Below are positions 44,142-53,380 of a stretch of 64,000 nt of DNA, piece after piece; the stretch's first letter is position 1, and each line of letters opens with the position of its first letter. Made by a program: the position numbers and the translations under genes. The stretch is from Gammaproteobacteria bacterium (lineage in GTDB: Bacteria > Pseudomonadota > Gammaproteobacteria > Xanthomonadales > SZUA-36). Below the pieces are notes generated by a model. That model saw only the letters and a program-made list of their open reading frames with translations, had not been told where the DNA came from and made no database searches. Location: positions 186,001 through 250,000 of the forward strand of contig JAJFLB010000018.1 of NCBI GenBank assembly GCA_021772915.1, written 5' to 3'.

Positions 44142-44914
44142 TGGTTTGCCCCCGGCCCGGGCACGGGAAGCATTACAAGATTCGGTGCCTTTTCATTCCT
44201 GGCGATTGCCAGTCCTTCTTTGACTTCCAGACGGTAACGATCCGGCAGATCTTCATACTGGCGTGTGGTGGGATTGAACCAGCCGGTTTTCAGTTGGTCG
44301 CTGGTTTGATATATCAACAAAGTCCGTCCAACACGTAGAAAATCAACGGTTTGGCCAGTCGAGGGTAGCGCCGCTGAATAGGCCTCGGTTGTGCGGCCGT
44401 ACTCGAGCTCTCCCTGGTAGGCTTCCATGATCCGCCGGTACTTTTCAGAGGCAGTGACGTCAGCCTGGTCCATCATGTCGTGCAGGCGCACCACCCGTGC
44501 GCGCCGTTCTTCGAGCCTGAACGGCATGTCGTTTTCAATGATCTTCCCCAAGGTATCGATCATTTCCAGCATCAGGGGTACAACACCGCGATTGGTGGCT
44601 TCCAGACCAGTCAGTTGCCGGTTAATTGATACAACCTCCGCACGTTGATCCATGACAACTTTTTCAAGGTTGTCGTTATAAATTCTCAAGCCTTCTGTCT
44701 CACGCACAACGGCGCGATATTCCGACAGTAAATCGGAGGTTTGCTGGGCCAGACGGGTTACACGTACCTGCGATTCTGAAGCGGCCTTATTAATACCGGA
44801 TTCAACAGTAACCGTGGAGCTCAAATCCCGGGCATAGGTACTGGACAGCAAAAGCAGTAGGGTGACGGCCCCTGTTGCCAGACTTGAAAGGTGTCGACTA
44901 AGTTTGTTCGGCAT
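44138..44914 (-). CDS. DUF3450 periplasmic coiled-coil protein
   Basis: 258 residues from ATG 44914 (ribosome site GGAA; a TTG at 44938 is the alternative). Signal peptide about 1-28 (TGAVTLLLLLSSTYARD), then a long coiled coil (QVRVTRLAQQTSDLLSEYRA) and a globular end (RLEVKEGLAIARNEKAPNLV). DUF3450 proteins begin nearly all TtpC-type TonB clusters; their function is not known in detail, and a periplasmic sleeve around TonB is an inference. First gene of this operon; its promoter must lie in 44915-45101. Confidence 0.86.
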   Translation of the reverse strand: MPNKLSRHLSSLATGAVTLLLLLSSTYARDLSSTVTVESGINKAASESQVRVTRLAQQTSDLLSEYRAVVRETEGLRIYNDNLEKVVMDQRAEVVSINRQLTGLEATNRGVVPLMLEMIDTLGKIIENDMPFRLEERRARVVRLHDMMDQADVTASEKYRRIMEAYQGELEYGRTTEAYSAALPSTGQTVDFLRVGRTLLIYQTSDQLKTGWFNPTTRQYEDLPDRYRLEVKEGLAIARNEKAPNLVMLPVPGPGANQ

Positions 44915-45101
44915 TACTTTTTCCAATTGGTTGTGCAAAAAAGGGCTCGAGATAAGTCAGACTATTGTAGTGCCATGTCTCGGCTCATTCCCAAAATTGG
45001 GGCGGCTCAGGATAACCGAAGGCACAGGACCGTGCCACAATATGGCCGCGTTTTATGATCTTTTCCCGTACTCGTACGGCCGATATTCCCCTTTTCCCGG
45101 G

Positions 45102-46187
45102 TTACACAGGCCGCCGTAAAACCGCTATTGCGACTATGGTAAGAACAGCTGAAGGCAATACTGCACTGAAAGCCACCGACAGAGAAAAAGCCGTTGCCAG
45201 GTTTTGGGCGGCACCGTTGACCAACATGAAGAGCCCCCCGAGCGTCATGCCAACGAATAGTCTGAAACCAATATTTTGTTGCCTTGAAGAAGTAAAAACA
45301 AAAGGCATACCAGCCAGGACTAACGCAATAATGGAAATGGGGTAAAAAACCTTCTCCCAGAACGCAGACCTATAAACCCGATCATCAAGACCATTGCGTT
45401 GCAGGTACTCTAACTGGCCTCGCAGCGCCCGCATCGACAAATAAGGTGGCCGTGTAACGGCTGACTGAAGCAACTCCGGTTTGACACCGGACACCCACGG
45501 TGTACGTTCGTACTCCGTAAGTGATACACCTGAATGATCGATTTCTGTTACCGAAACACCTTCGAGCGCCCACTGTTTCCCATCAAAAAACGCACTCTTG
45601 GCCCGGGAAATTTTTTGCAACCCGGAAAATCCGGCCAAGTCGTAAATTTCAACATCCTGAAAACTGATGGATTGTTGTCCCCCTTCAACGGTCAGCAGGG
45701 GAAGACGAATATGAACTATGTCACCGCCGTCGCGCATCCATGTCCCGGTCGGCCCACCTATGATTATCATACCTACCAGTTGGCTCAACCGGAACGCACG
45801 TGCCTGTTGCTCAGCACCCGGGGCGACCCACTCACCCATCATCATGACGGGGATCGTCAACGTCAGCGCACCGGCCAAACCGGCTGCTGCCAACCTGAGC
45901 CGTGACACTCCGGAAGACCGAAACGCAACCAACTCATTAGCGCTTGCAAGCCCGCCAATACCCAACAGTGAGCCCAACAATGCCGATACCGGGAAAATCT
46001 GGTAAGCCGACCGGGGGGCTGTTTGCAGTACAAACCAGAATACTTCAGACGTGCCGTAGTTGGCGCTGGTCCCGCGTAACTCATCCATGAGACTAAACAT
46101 CATCAAAAGCGATGTCAGACTGACCCAAACCAGCAAAATACCCAGGACTGCAGCCCTGGCAACATACTTGTCCGCAGTTCTTATCAC
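45102..46187 (-). CDS. lptG: LPS export permease LptG
   Basis: Inner-membrane subunit that, with LptF and ATPase LptB, extracts lipopolysaccharide. From GTG 46187 (GTGA overlap with lptF stop) the protein has 361 residues, matching E. coli (360). Six spans: two N-terminal pairs (LGILLVWVSLTSLLMMFSLM; IFPVSALLGSLLGIGGLA), a periplasmic jellyroll domain (about 120-270) and two C-terminal spans (VFYPISIIALVLAGMPFVFT). A longer frame to 46316 lies inside lptF. Confidence 0.95.
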   Translation of the reverse strand: MIRTADKYVARAAVLGILLVWVSLTSLLMMFSLMDELRGTSANYGTSEVFWFVLQTAPRSAYQIFPVSALLGSLLGIGGLASANELVAFRSSGVSRLRLAAAGLAGALTLTIPVMMMGEWVAPGAEQQARAFRLSQLVGMIIIGGPTGTWMRDGGDIVHIRLPLLTVEGGQQSISFQDVEIYDLAGFSGLQKISRAKSAFFDGKQWALEGVSVTEIDHSGVSLTEYERTPWVSGVKPELLQSAVTRPPYLSMRALRGQLEYLQRNGLDDRVYRSAFWEKVFYPISIIALVLAGMPFVFTSSRQQNIGFRLFVGMTLGGLFMLVNGAAQNLATAFSLSVAFSAVLPSAVLTIVAIAVLRRPV

Positions 46188-47263
46188 GACGGGGCCCTTG
46201 TCGAGAACCTTCCCTGTTGTCGAATCCAAACGAAACTGATCAGCAGGAAAACAATGTGTACCCACCATAAGCCAATGGATGCAGGCAGGACACCGTCGGC
46301 CACCCAGGACTGGCACAAGTACAGTGCATTACCATAAAGCACGTAAACCATGATACCCAGGACAACCCGACCGCCCCGGCCTTCGCGTGGTGCAGAATGC
46401 GCCAGCGGGATGGCTAATAATCCCAACACAATGGCCGTTAAGGCGGGTGACACACGCCATTGTAATTCCGCAACAGACTCATCGCTCCCGTCCTCGATCA
46501 GGTCTGCCGACGTTCTGGAATCCGCCCGGTTCTTGCGCTTGAGAAACTCAGGTTCAGGCAAGCGCAAGTCATTGCGGGTAAAATTTAACACACGCAGGTC
46601 CAGTTGCCCTGGTGCGACTCCGGTCACCCTGCCATTCTCAAGAATTAGAAAACGTTCACCGGTATTGATGTCCACCCAGTACCGACCTTTTTTCGCCACC
46701 CAAACCTGTTCTCTTTGTTGCTGACGCTGCTTTATAAAGATGTTCCGCAGGGTAATGCCGTCATCTTCAATGGCTTCAGTGTAAATAACCAACTCACCTT
46801 GTTTGAGCAGGTGAAACTTGCCAGGCTGCAAACCCCACAGCACAGCCGAGCGAAAAGCCTGTTCCATTTGCTGTTCAGCAATACGTGCAGCGGTGGGTGC
46901 AATGAACCAGCCCAGCAACAGCAGTAGTGCAGCCAGCGGCAATGTCAGGCTGAGTAACGGTCTGATCAATTGTTTCCAACCGAAGCCGCTTGACCGCATC
47001 ACCGCCATTTCCTGATCCTGGTAAAGACGGCCCAGGCCCCACATGACAGCAACAAAACCAGCCAACGGCAAAATATTTCCCAGCGTGTCCGGCAAATGCA
47101 ACAGGGTTAGCATACTCATCAGACCGGCCGGCATTGATCCATCTGCAATATCACCAAGAAGATCGCCCATGTAAGCACCCAGCAACACAACGACAAGAAC
47201 GATGCTGACAGCCATCGAGGCCCAAAACCATTCACGCAATATGTATTTTTGCAGTATGCTCAA
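46184..47263 (-). CDS. lptF: LPS export permease LptF
   Basis: Partner of LptG. From TTG 47263 (SILQKYILREWFWASMAVSI) it has 359 residues, close to the E. coli length; the frame is open to an ATG at 47335 that would add 24 non-conserved residues and cross the pepA promoter region. Same layout as LptG with coupling helices and a jellyroll domain (YWVDINTGERFLILENGRV). Divergent from pepA, the usual gammaproteobacterial arrangement. Confidence 0.93.
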   Translation of the reverse strand: MSILQKYILREWFWASMAVSIVLVVVLLGAYMGDLLGDIADGSMPAGLMSMLTLLHLPDTLGNILPLAGFVAVMWGLGRLYQDQEMAVMRSSGFGWKQLIRPLLSLTLPLAALLLLLGWFIAPTAARIAEQQMEQAFRSAVLWGLQPGKFHLLKQGELVIYTEAIEDDGITLRNIFIKQRQQQREQVWVAKKGRYWVDINTGERFLILENGRVTGVAPGQLDLRVLNFTRNDLRLPEPEFLKRKNRADSRTSADLIEDGSDESVAELQWRVSPALTAIVLGLLAIPLAHSAPREGRGGRVVLGIMVYVLYGNALYLCQSWVADGVLPASIGLWWVHIVFLLISFVWIRQQGRFSTRAPS

Positions 47264-47404
47264 GGTATAAACAATCTCTGAAAATTTCCCGTTTGGATCA
47301 TTCGTATTTGATTCGTTGTAGAATGCTGGATTCACTGCATTCTAGCAGTGTTAATCCACACACCGGCTTTTTTTAGTGAGCGTATTATTAGAGGCATCTC
47401 AAAA

Positions 47405-48895
47405 ATGAAATTTGAACTCAATACCGCTGCTGCGTCACTGGTTGATACTGACTGTCTGGTCATCGGAGTTTTCGAACAGATAGCACTGCAGGGCTCAGCT
47501 GCCGAGGTGGATGAAGCCAGTAGTGGTGCGTTGCAGCGACTGCTGGACTCTGGCGACATCGATACCGATTGGAAGCACACCACTTTGCTCCACGGTTTGG
47601 ATGGCGTAATGGCAAAACGCATACTTGTCGTAGGCTGCGGCAACACCAAGAAGTTCACTCGAGTTCGTTATGATGCAGTTTGCACAAGCGCCGGTGTGTT
47701 TTTGCACAATCACGCCACCACCGGCGCTCACCTTCGTTTAAACGAACTTGAGGTTGAAGAAATGAGCGCCCATTGGCGACTCCGCCAGGCTGCCGTGAGT
47801 CTGGATCGCGCCAACTACCGATACACCACCACCAAACCTTTGAAAAACGATGACCCGGAACCGCTATTGGGTGCGTCTTTTGGTGCGACGGATGATTTAC
47901 ATCCCGCACTGGATGAGGCAAGCGGCATCGCCAAGGGATACCTGGTATCCAGGGAATTGGGCAACCTGCCGCCAAACATTTGTAACCCTGTCTACCTGGC
48001 CGAACAGGCGCTTGAAATTCAGGCCGACTACGAGAATGTCAGTTGCGAAATCCTGGATCAGGATGCAATGAGTAGCCTGAAAATGTTTGCGTTTCTGTCG
48101 GTTGGCCGAGGTAGCACCAACCCACCGCGAATGATTGTGCTCAACTACCAGGGCACTGGCAAGGATGTCCGGCCCATAGTGATGGTGGGTAAGGGAATCA
48201 CCTTCGACACGGGAGGCATATCACTAAAACCCGGTCCAAACATGGAACAAATGAAGTTTGACATGGGTGGTGCAGCCAGCGTGATGGGGGCGTTCGTTAC
48301 CTGTGCCGAATTGCAATTGCCAATCAACCTGGTGTGCATTGTTGCAGCGGCCGAAAACATGCCGGATGGTGACGCCTTTCGACCAGGTGACGTCATTACG
48401 TCAATGTCGGGAAAGACCATCGAAGTTCTCAATACCGATGCAGAAGGGCGACTCGTGTTGTGCGATGCATTGACCTACAGCCGGCGATTTAACCCGACTG
48501 CGTTGATTGACGTGGCGACTTTGACCGGCGCTTGCGTGGTTGCCCTTGGGCACCACGCATCCGCCATAATGAGCAAACACGACGATCTGGCGGATGAATT
48601 GGTTGAAGCCGGACAGGAAGCTGTCGACAGGGGCTGGCGATTGCCACTTTGGAACGACTACCAGTCGCAGTTGAAATCAACCTTTGCCGATATGAAAAAT
48701 GTGGGTGGCATGCCGGCGGGTAGTGTCACGGCGGGCTGCTTTCTTTCACGTTTCACAGATACCATGCGCTGGGCCCATATTGACTGTGCGGGCTCTACCT
48801 GGAAATGGGGTGGCAAGGAAGGCTCTACCGGCAGACCGGTTGGACTTTTGACCCAATTCCTGATTAACCAGGCCAATAGTACTCCCGCAAGGTAA
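47405..48895 (+). CDS. pepA: Leucyl aminopeptidase PepA
   Basis: M17 dizinc aminopeptidase; in E. coli also a DNA-binding Xer accessory factor and regulator. 496 residues from ATG 47405 (MKFELNTAAASLV); a frame extending to 47348 is not supported. Metal and catalytic residues: VGKGITFDTGGISLKPG (Lys, Asp), MKFDMGGAA and the signature NTDAEGRLVLCDAL. The last five codons and the stop come from the left terminal repeat of element A, so the very C terminus (STPAR) is likely insertion-derived. Confidence 0.96.
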   Translation: MKFELNTAAASLVDTDCLVIGVFEQIALQGSAAEVDEASSGALQRLLDSGDIDTDWKHTTLLHGLDGVMAKRILVVGCGNTKKFTRVRYDAVCTSAGVFLHNHATTGAHLRLNELEVEEMSAHWRLRQAAVSLDRANYRYTTTKPLKNDDPEPLLGASFGATDDLHPALDEASGIAKGYLVSRELGNLPPNICNPVYLAEQALEIQADYENVSCEILDQDAMSSLKMFAFLSVGRGSTNPPRMIVLNYQGTGKDVRPIVMVGKGITFDTGGISLKPGPNMEQMKFDMGGAASVMGAFVTCAELQLPINLVCIVAAAENMPDGDAFRPGDVITSMSGKTIEVLNTDAEGRLVLCDALTYSRRFNPTALIDVATLTGACVVALGHHASAIMSKHDDLADELVEAGQEAVDRGWRLPLWNDYQSQLKSTFADMKNVGGMPAGSVTAGCFLSRFTDTMRWAHIDCAGSTWKWGGKEGSTGRPVGLLTQFLINQANSTPAR

Positions 48896-49143
48896 TATCG
48901 CCATGTTCAGAGCCAAGCAGATGATCCAAGACAAGGCACAGCGCGCCGACAATGGCTGGTTCTTGTTAAGAGCTGTAACGCCGTATTGGGTCATCTGCTT
49001 GGCGCCCTTCGGGCCAGCCGGGAAGTGGTCGTCCATGGCGTTGCACCTGTTGGCAAGGACCAGGCCATTACTCGCGAGGCGCGCCTTGCGGTCAACCACT
49101 TCCCAACTCGCTGAACACGGCGATATTACCTTGCAGGAGTACT
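48878..49143 (+). mobile_element. Inverted-repeat (MITE-like) element, copy A, between pepA and holC
   Basis: 266 bp with 33-bp terminal inverted repeats (48878-48910, starting AGTACTCCCGCAAGGTAATA; 49111-49143, ending TTGCAGGAGTACT) that differ at only two positions. Hairpin I: GCCAAGCAGATGATCC (48912-48927) with GGGTCATCTGCTTGGC (48988-49003). Hairpin II: GGGAAGTGGT (49020-49029) with ACCACTTCCC (49095-49104). No transposase; no clear target duplication beyond possible single bases. An 80-codon frame runs through it (see findings). It is in the same orientation as transcription. Confidence 0.87.
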
Positions 49144-49152
49144 GACCGAAAA

Positions 49153-49605
49153 TTGTCCAGTGTCACCGCCAACCCTGAGTCTTGTCAGGTTGATTTCTAC
49201 CTGCTGGATGCCACTTCACCTGGCGCAGACAACTTTGCCTGCCGGCTGGCATTAATGGCTTGGGAGCAGCATCAGAAAATCTATGTCGTGGCGGCCACCG
49301 AAACTGCAGTCGGCCAGCTGGACGACTTGCTTTGGCAACAACCGCAGGGACGGTTTCTGCCCCATGCCCGGTCTGGTGACCCTGAGTCTGGCAAAGCTGC
49401 TGTGAGTATTGGGCTGCTGTCTGGCTTGAAGCCAACGGATGTAGTGATTAACCTAGGCCCGGACGTAGTTCTGCAGCCAGAAAGATTTAAACGGGTGCTA
49501 GAAGTGGTTCCCCATGCTAAAGGGGAACGGGAAGCCTCCAGAGTAAAATACAAAGCGTATCGTGACCTCGGACTCAAGCCCCGCACCCACGAGCCCAATA
49601 AATAA
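49153..49605 (+). CDS. holC: DNA polymerase III chi subunit
   Basis: 150-residue chi subunit that links the clamp loader (via psi, HolD) to SSB. Family features: [20 protein letters not shown] at the N terminus, [30 protein letters not shown] and LINLGPDV-like [20 protein letters not shown]. Start is TTG at 49153, 9 bases after element A, whose AGGAG can serve as ribosome site. Classic pepA-holC-valS order. Confidence 0.93.
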   Translation: MSSVTANPESCQVDFYLLDATSPGADNFACRLALMAWEQHQKIYVVAATETAVGQLDDLLWQQPQGRFLPHARSGDPESGKAAVSIGLLSGLKPTDVVINLGPDVVLQPERFKRVLEVVPHAKGEREASRVKYKAYRDLGLKPRTHEPNK

Positions 49606-49624
49606 CAAGACCTACTGCAAGCTG

Positions 49625-52366
49625 ATGAAAAACAGATACGAACCAGCCTCGATTGAAGCGCACTGGTACCCACGTTGGGAGCAAGCCGGATACTTTGCAT
49701 CCGGCATGCAGGAACAGCCCTACACGATCATGCTACCACCACCCAATGTAACTGGCAGCTTGCACATGGGTCACGCTTTCCAGAATACCATCATGGATGT
49801 GCTGACCCGCTTTCATCGCATGCAGGGTGATGCCACCGTTTGGCAACCCGGCATGGACCACGCCGGCATTGCAACCCAAATGGTGGTTGAGCGTCAGTTG
49901 GTCCAGGAGGGCACCTCACGTCACGATCTGGGGCGGGAAAAATTTGTCAAGGCGGTGTGGGACTGGAAAGACACCTCGGGTGGCACGATCGCCAAACAGA
50001 TGCGGCGCCTGGGTGCGTCGGTGGACTGGAAGCACGATCGTTTTACAATGGATGAGGAACTCTCAAAGGCCGTCATCAAGGTTTTTGTTGATCTTTATCA
50101 CGAAGGACTGATTTATCGCGGCAAGCGCCTGGTGAATTGGGACCCGGTTCTACACACCGCACTGTCTGACCTGGAGGTAATTTCCACAGAGGAAAGCGGT
50201 CATCTCTGGCATATACGTTATCCCCGGGTTGATGGCAGTGGTTACGTGGTTGTCGCCACCACCCGACCGGAAACGATGCTGGGCGACACCGCCGTCGCCG
50301 TGAACCCCGAAGACCCTCGTTACACCAATCTGGTGGGTCTTGAACTCGAGCTGCCGCTAAGTGGGCGCTTGATACCGGTGATTGCTGACAGCCATGTAGA
50401 CATAGAGTTTGGCTCTGGTTGTGTAAAAATCACCCCGGCACACGACTTCAATGACTACGAAATGGGTGAGCGCCACAAGTTGCCGGTGATCAATATCCTC
50501 AACGCTGATGCCACGATCAATGACAGCGCCCCACCCCCTTATCAGGGGCTGGATCGTTTCGCCGCCCGCCAGCAGATCGTCAAGGATCTCGATGCCGCCG
50601 GTTTATTGGAGAAAACCGAGCCGCATCAACTGATGATCCCGCGCGGCGACAGATCGGGTGCCGTGGTCGAGCCCTACCTGACCGACCAGTGGTATGTAAA
50701 GATCGCCCCCTTAGCCAAACCGGCCATAGCGGCTGTTGAAAGCGGAAAAATCCGTTTCGTGCCGGAGAATTGGACCAAGACCTATTTTGACTGGATGTAC
50801 CGAATCGAGGATTGGTGCATTTCACGCCAGTTGTGGTGGGGTCACCGGATCCCAGCCTGGTATGACACCGATGGCAATATTCACGTAGGTGTGGACGAGG
50901 CGGACGCCCGTCATCGCAGCGGTCTCAGTGATGATGTTTCGCTAAGCCGTGATGAAGACGTGCTGGACACCTGGTTTTCTTCCGCCTTGTGGCCCTTCAG
51001 CACGCTTGGCTGGCCACAGCAAACCCCACGTTTGGAAAAACACTATCCAACCAACGTTTTGGTCACCGGCTTCGACATCATTTTTTTCTGGGTCGCGAGG
51101 ATGATCATGATGGGTCTGAAATTCATGGACGACGTGCCTTTCCACGAAGTATACATCCATGGTTTGATTCGCGATGCCAGTGGCCAGAAAATGTCCAAGT
51201 CCAAGGGCAATGTACTGGACCCCCTGGATTTGATCAACGGCATTGAATTAGAGCCGCTGGTTAAAAAACGCACCACCGGTCTGATGCAACCGCACATGGC
51301 TCCGGAAATCGAAAAAGCCACCCGCAGAGACTTTCCGGATGGCATCGGGGCTTTTGGCTGTGATGCATTGCGTTTTACTTTTGCAACACTGGCCACCAAT
51401 GGACGAGACATACGTTTTGATCTGGGCCGCATAGAAGGCAACCGAAATTTCTGTAATAAACTGTGGAACGCTGCCCGTTACGTGTTGCTCAGCACTGCCG
51501 ACCACGAAGTTCAGTCTACATCTCCAGCCAGCGCAACCGACCGTTGGATCATGTCCCGCTTGCAGCGGATGATTGCCGAGGTTGGTAAACACATTGATGG
51601 CTACCGGCTCGATCTCGCATCTCAGCGACTGTACGAGTTCATCTGGAATGAGTATTGTGACTGGTACCTGGAGCTTTCCAAGCCGGTTTTGCAAACGGGT
51701 AGCGTTGAGGAACAAAACGCGACCCGCTACACCCTGTTGCACGTGCTTGAGTGCAGTCTGCGCAGCCTGCACCCCTTCATGCCATTTATTACCGAAGAGA
51801 TTTGGCAACGACTCAAAGCACCGCTCGCCATAGAAGGCGACAGCATCATGTTGCAGCCCTTTCCTGAGGCCGGGGATACCGATCAACAGGCGGAAGATGA
51901 CATTGGCTGGTTACAGCAGGTGCTGCAGGGAATCCGCAACATCCGCGCCGAACTCAACGTGGCACCAGGCAAATTACTGGATATCGCATTTCAGGCAGGA
52001 ACTGCATCCGATCGGCAACACCAGACAGAGTTTGCAGGCTTGCTGCAAAGCCTCGGCAAAATCAGCAGCAGTCAATGGCTGGATGATGATGCCGACACCA
52101 CCGGATATTCTGTCGCCCTGATCGCGGAACTGAAAGTCCTGGTATCTCTCAAGGGGCTGGTAAATATAGAGGATGAGTTGGCACGACTCGGAAGATTACT
52201 GGATCGCGAGTTGGCAAACCTGAAACGCTCTGAAGCCAAGCTGGGCAATAACCGGTTTGTTGAAAATGCACCACCGGAGGTCGTCGAACAGGAACATCAG
52301 CGCCTGGCTGCACACCAGGCAAAAGTTGCCGGTCTCAAGACACAATTAGAACAACTCAAAGTGTAG
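49625..52366 (+). CDS. valS: Valyl-tRNA synthetase
   Basis: Class I synthetase of 913 residues from ATG 49625 ([20 protein letters not shown]); an upstream frame starting at 49562 runs inside holC. HIGH motif [32 protein letters not shown], editing domain ([15 protein letters not shown]), KMSKS in [19 protein letters not shown], and a C-terminal coiled-coil arm ([20 protein letters not shown]). The TAG stop (52364-52366) lies inside the GTAG start of a palindromic repeat. Confidence 0.97.
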   Translation: MKNRYEPASIEAHWYPRWEQAGYFASGMQEQPYTIMLPPPNVTGSLHMGHAFQNTIMDVLTRFHRMQGDATVWQPGMDHAGIATQMVVERQLVQEGTSRHDLGREKFVKAVWDWKDTSGGTIAKQMRRLGASVDWKHDRFTMDEELSKAVIKVFVDLYHEGLIYRGKRLVNWDPVLHTALSDLEVISTEESGHLWHIRYPRVDGSGYVVVATTRPETMLGDTAVAVNPEDPRYTNLVGLELELPLSGRLIPVIADSHVDIEFGSGCVKITPAHDFNDYEMGERHKLPVINILNADATINDSAPPPYQGLDRFAARQQIVKDLDAAGLLEKTEPHQLMIPRGDRSGAVVEPYLTDQWYVKIAPLAKPAIAAVESGKIRFVPENWTKTYFDWMYRIEDWCISRQLWWGHRIPAWYDTDGNIHVGVDEADARHRSGLSDDVSLSRDEDVLDTWFSSALWPFSTLGWPQQTPRLEKHYPTNVLVTGFDIIFFWVARMIMMGLKFMDDVPFHEVYIHGLIRDASGQKMSKSKGNVLDPLDLINGIELEPLVKKRTTGLMQPHMAPEIEKATRRDFPDGIGAFGCDALRFTFATLATNGRDIRFDLGRIEGNRNFCNKLWNAARYVLLSTADHEVQSTSPASATDRWIMSRLQRMIAEVGKHIDGYRLDLASQRLYEFIWNEYCDWYLELSKPVLQTGSVEEQNATRYTLLHVLECSLRSLHPFMPFITEEIWQRLKAPLAIEGDSIMLQPFPEAGDTDQQAEDDIGWLQQVLQGIRNIRAELNVAPGKLLDIAFQAGTASDRQHQTEFAGLLQSLGKISSSQWLDDDADTTGYSVALIAELKVLVSLKGLVNIEDELARLGRLLDRELANLKRSEAKLGNNRFVENAPPEVVEQEHQRLAAHQAKVAGLKTQLEQLKV

Positions 52367-52431
52367 GACCGACGAGCCTGCTCGTCGGGAACCTCAACCT
52401 CTTCCCGAGCAACTACGCTGTTCGGTCCCAC
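52363..52431. repeat. REP/BIME-like palindromic element, copy 4
   Basis: Ends GTAGGACCGACGAGC (52363) and GCTGTTCGGTCCCAC (to 52431), with the inner hairpin CGACGAGC-CT-GCTCGTCG (52370-52387). It starts within the last codon of valS and supplies its TAG stop, and separates convergent valS and rimI. Confidence 0.82.
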
Positions 52432-52466
52432 CTCTGGAAACAAACTTCATGCATGACCCATGAGCT

Positions 52467-52901
52467 TCACAACTCCATGCGCATGACGACTGCGTCCTCA
52501 CGTTCCTCACCCGCCCTGTAGTATGCCAGTCTGCGGCCAATCTCGGTAAACCCCTTGTATTCATAGAGAGACCTAGCCACGGGGTTACTGTTTCGCACCT
52601 CGAGGAATATCGCCTCATTATCGAGCTTTCTTACGTGCCCAATCGTGTATTCCAGCAGCAAGCTCCCATAGCCCCGGTGCTGCCAGAGCGGGTGTACGCA
52701 CAAATTCAACAGATGTGCCTCACCGGCTGCCCAGCTAAAAATTGTATATCCCAGGAGGGTTTTTTCTGACTGTAATCCAAAACAGGCATAACCCACACGT
52801 AAACAGTCAGAAAGAACTTGCCGCGACCAGGGAAATGGATACGCAACCCGTTCAATACTATGCACGCAATCAAGGTCCCCCTTGCCCAGGCGGCGGATCA
52901 C
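52467..52901 (-). CDS. rimI: Ribosomal protein S18 N-acetyltransferase RimI
   Basis: GNAT acetyltransferase that acetylates the N-terminal alanine of S18. From GTG 52901 (VIRRLGKGDLDCVHSIERVA) it has 144 residues, close to E. coli RimI; a frame to ATG 52970 would overlap holD by 43 bases. Acetyl-CoA site LLNLCVHPLWQHRGYGSLLL (QxxGxG/A type), FLEVRNSNPVARSLYEYKGF and Tyr in RLAYYRAG are typical. Follows holD as in E. coli. Confidence 0.92.
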   Translation of the reverse strand: MIRRLGKGDLDCVHSIERVAYPFPWSRQVLSDCLRVGYACFGLQSEKTLLGYTIFSWAAGEAHLLNLCVHPLWQHRGYGSLLLEYTIGHVRKLDNEAIFLEVRNSNPVARSLYEYKGFTEIGRRLAYYRAGEEREDAVVMRMEL

Positions 52902-52927
52902 AGGGTGCTCAGGTTCCTTTCCTGTGG

Positions 52928-53380
52928 TCAAGTGACGGTCACTATCCCCGTCTGGCACAAGATACCCCAAAGTAGTCGACGTGCATCAGCCTGGTTGTCC
53001 AGGTCCTCCATTGCCGGTAACACCACCAGATTGGCTGAACCCAGGGAGTCCGGTACCGTGTCACCAAAAAACCGTTCAGCCAGCGCGCTGCCAAATATTG
53101 CAATCGTGGTAAAAAGATGATCACTGACGGCATCTTCCAAACTTACACTTTCGGCAGTTTCAGCCGGCCATGACCATACCGGAACACTGCCCAGGGAACG
53201 AACGATGTCGTTGGCCAGTTTGCTGGCCGAATCCATGTCGACGGCACACACGAGCAATAGGCTACCGCTGCCCGGTCCGAGATTCAGGCCCACAGCATTT
53301 CCGGGCTTTGTTGTGTCTCGCAATGACCAGACAGTGATACCCATGGCATCAAGATAAGCCTGACGCCGACTGTCAATCAC
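52928..53380 (-). CDS. holD: DNA polymerase III psi subunit
   Basis: Poorly conserved small protein; identified by position before rimI and by the N-terminal RRQAYLDAMGITVWSLR, which lines up with the E. coli HolD start, plus the C-terminal DARRLLWGILCQTG segment. 150 residues from GTG 53380, which overlaps the pssA stop by 8 bases; an ATG at 53425 would overlap pssA by 53. Psi bridges chi (holC, also in this window) to the clamp loader. Confidence 0.82.
   Translation of the reverse strand: MIDSRRQAYLDAMGITVWSLRDTTKPGNAVGLNLGPGSGSLLLVCAVDMDSASKLANDIVRSLGSVPVWSWPAETAESVSLEDAVSDHLFTTIAIFGSALAERFFGDTVPDSLGSANLVVLPAMEDLDNQADARRLLWGILCQTGIVTVT

Noticed and set aside
48896-49152. Attachment site or integron-type attC
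   Set aside because: The element has inverted ends but no integrase, no tRNA target and no core-site motifs; the dispersed copies fit a MITE-like repeat better.
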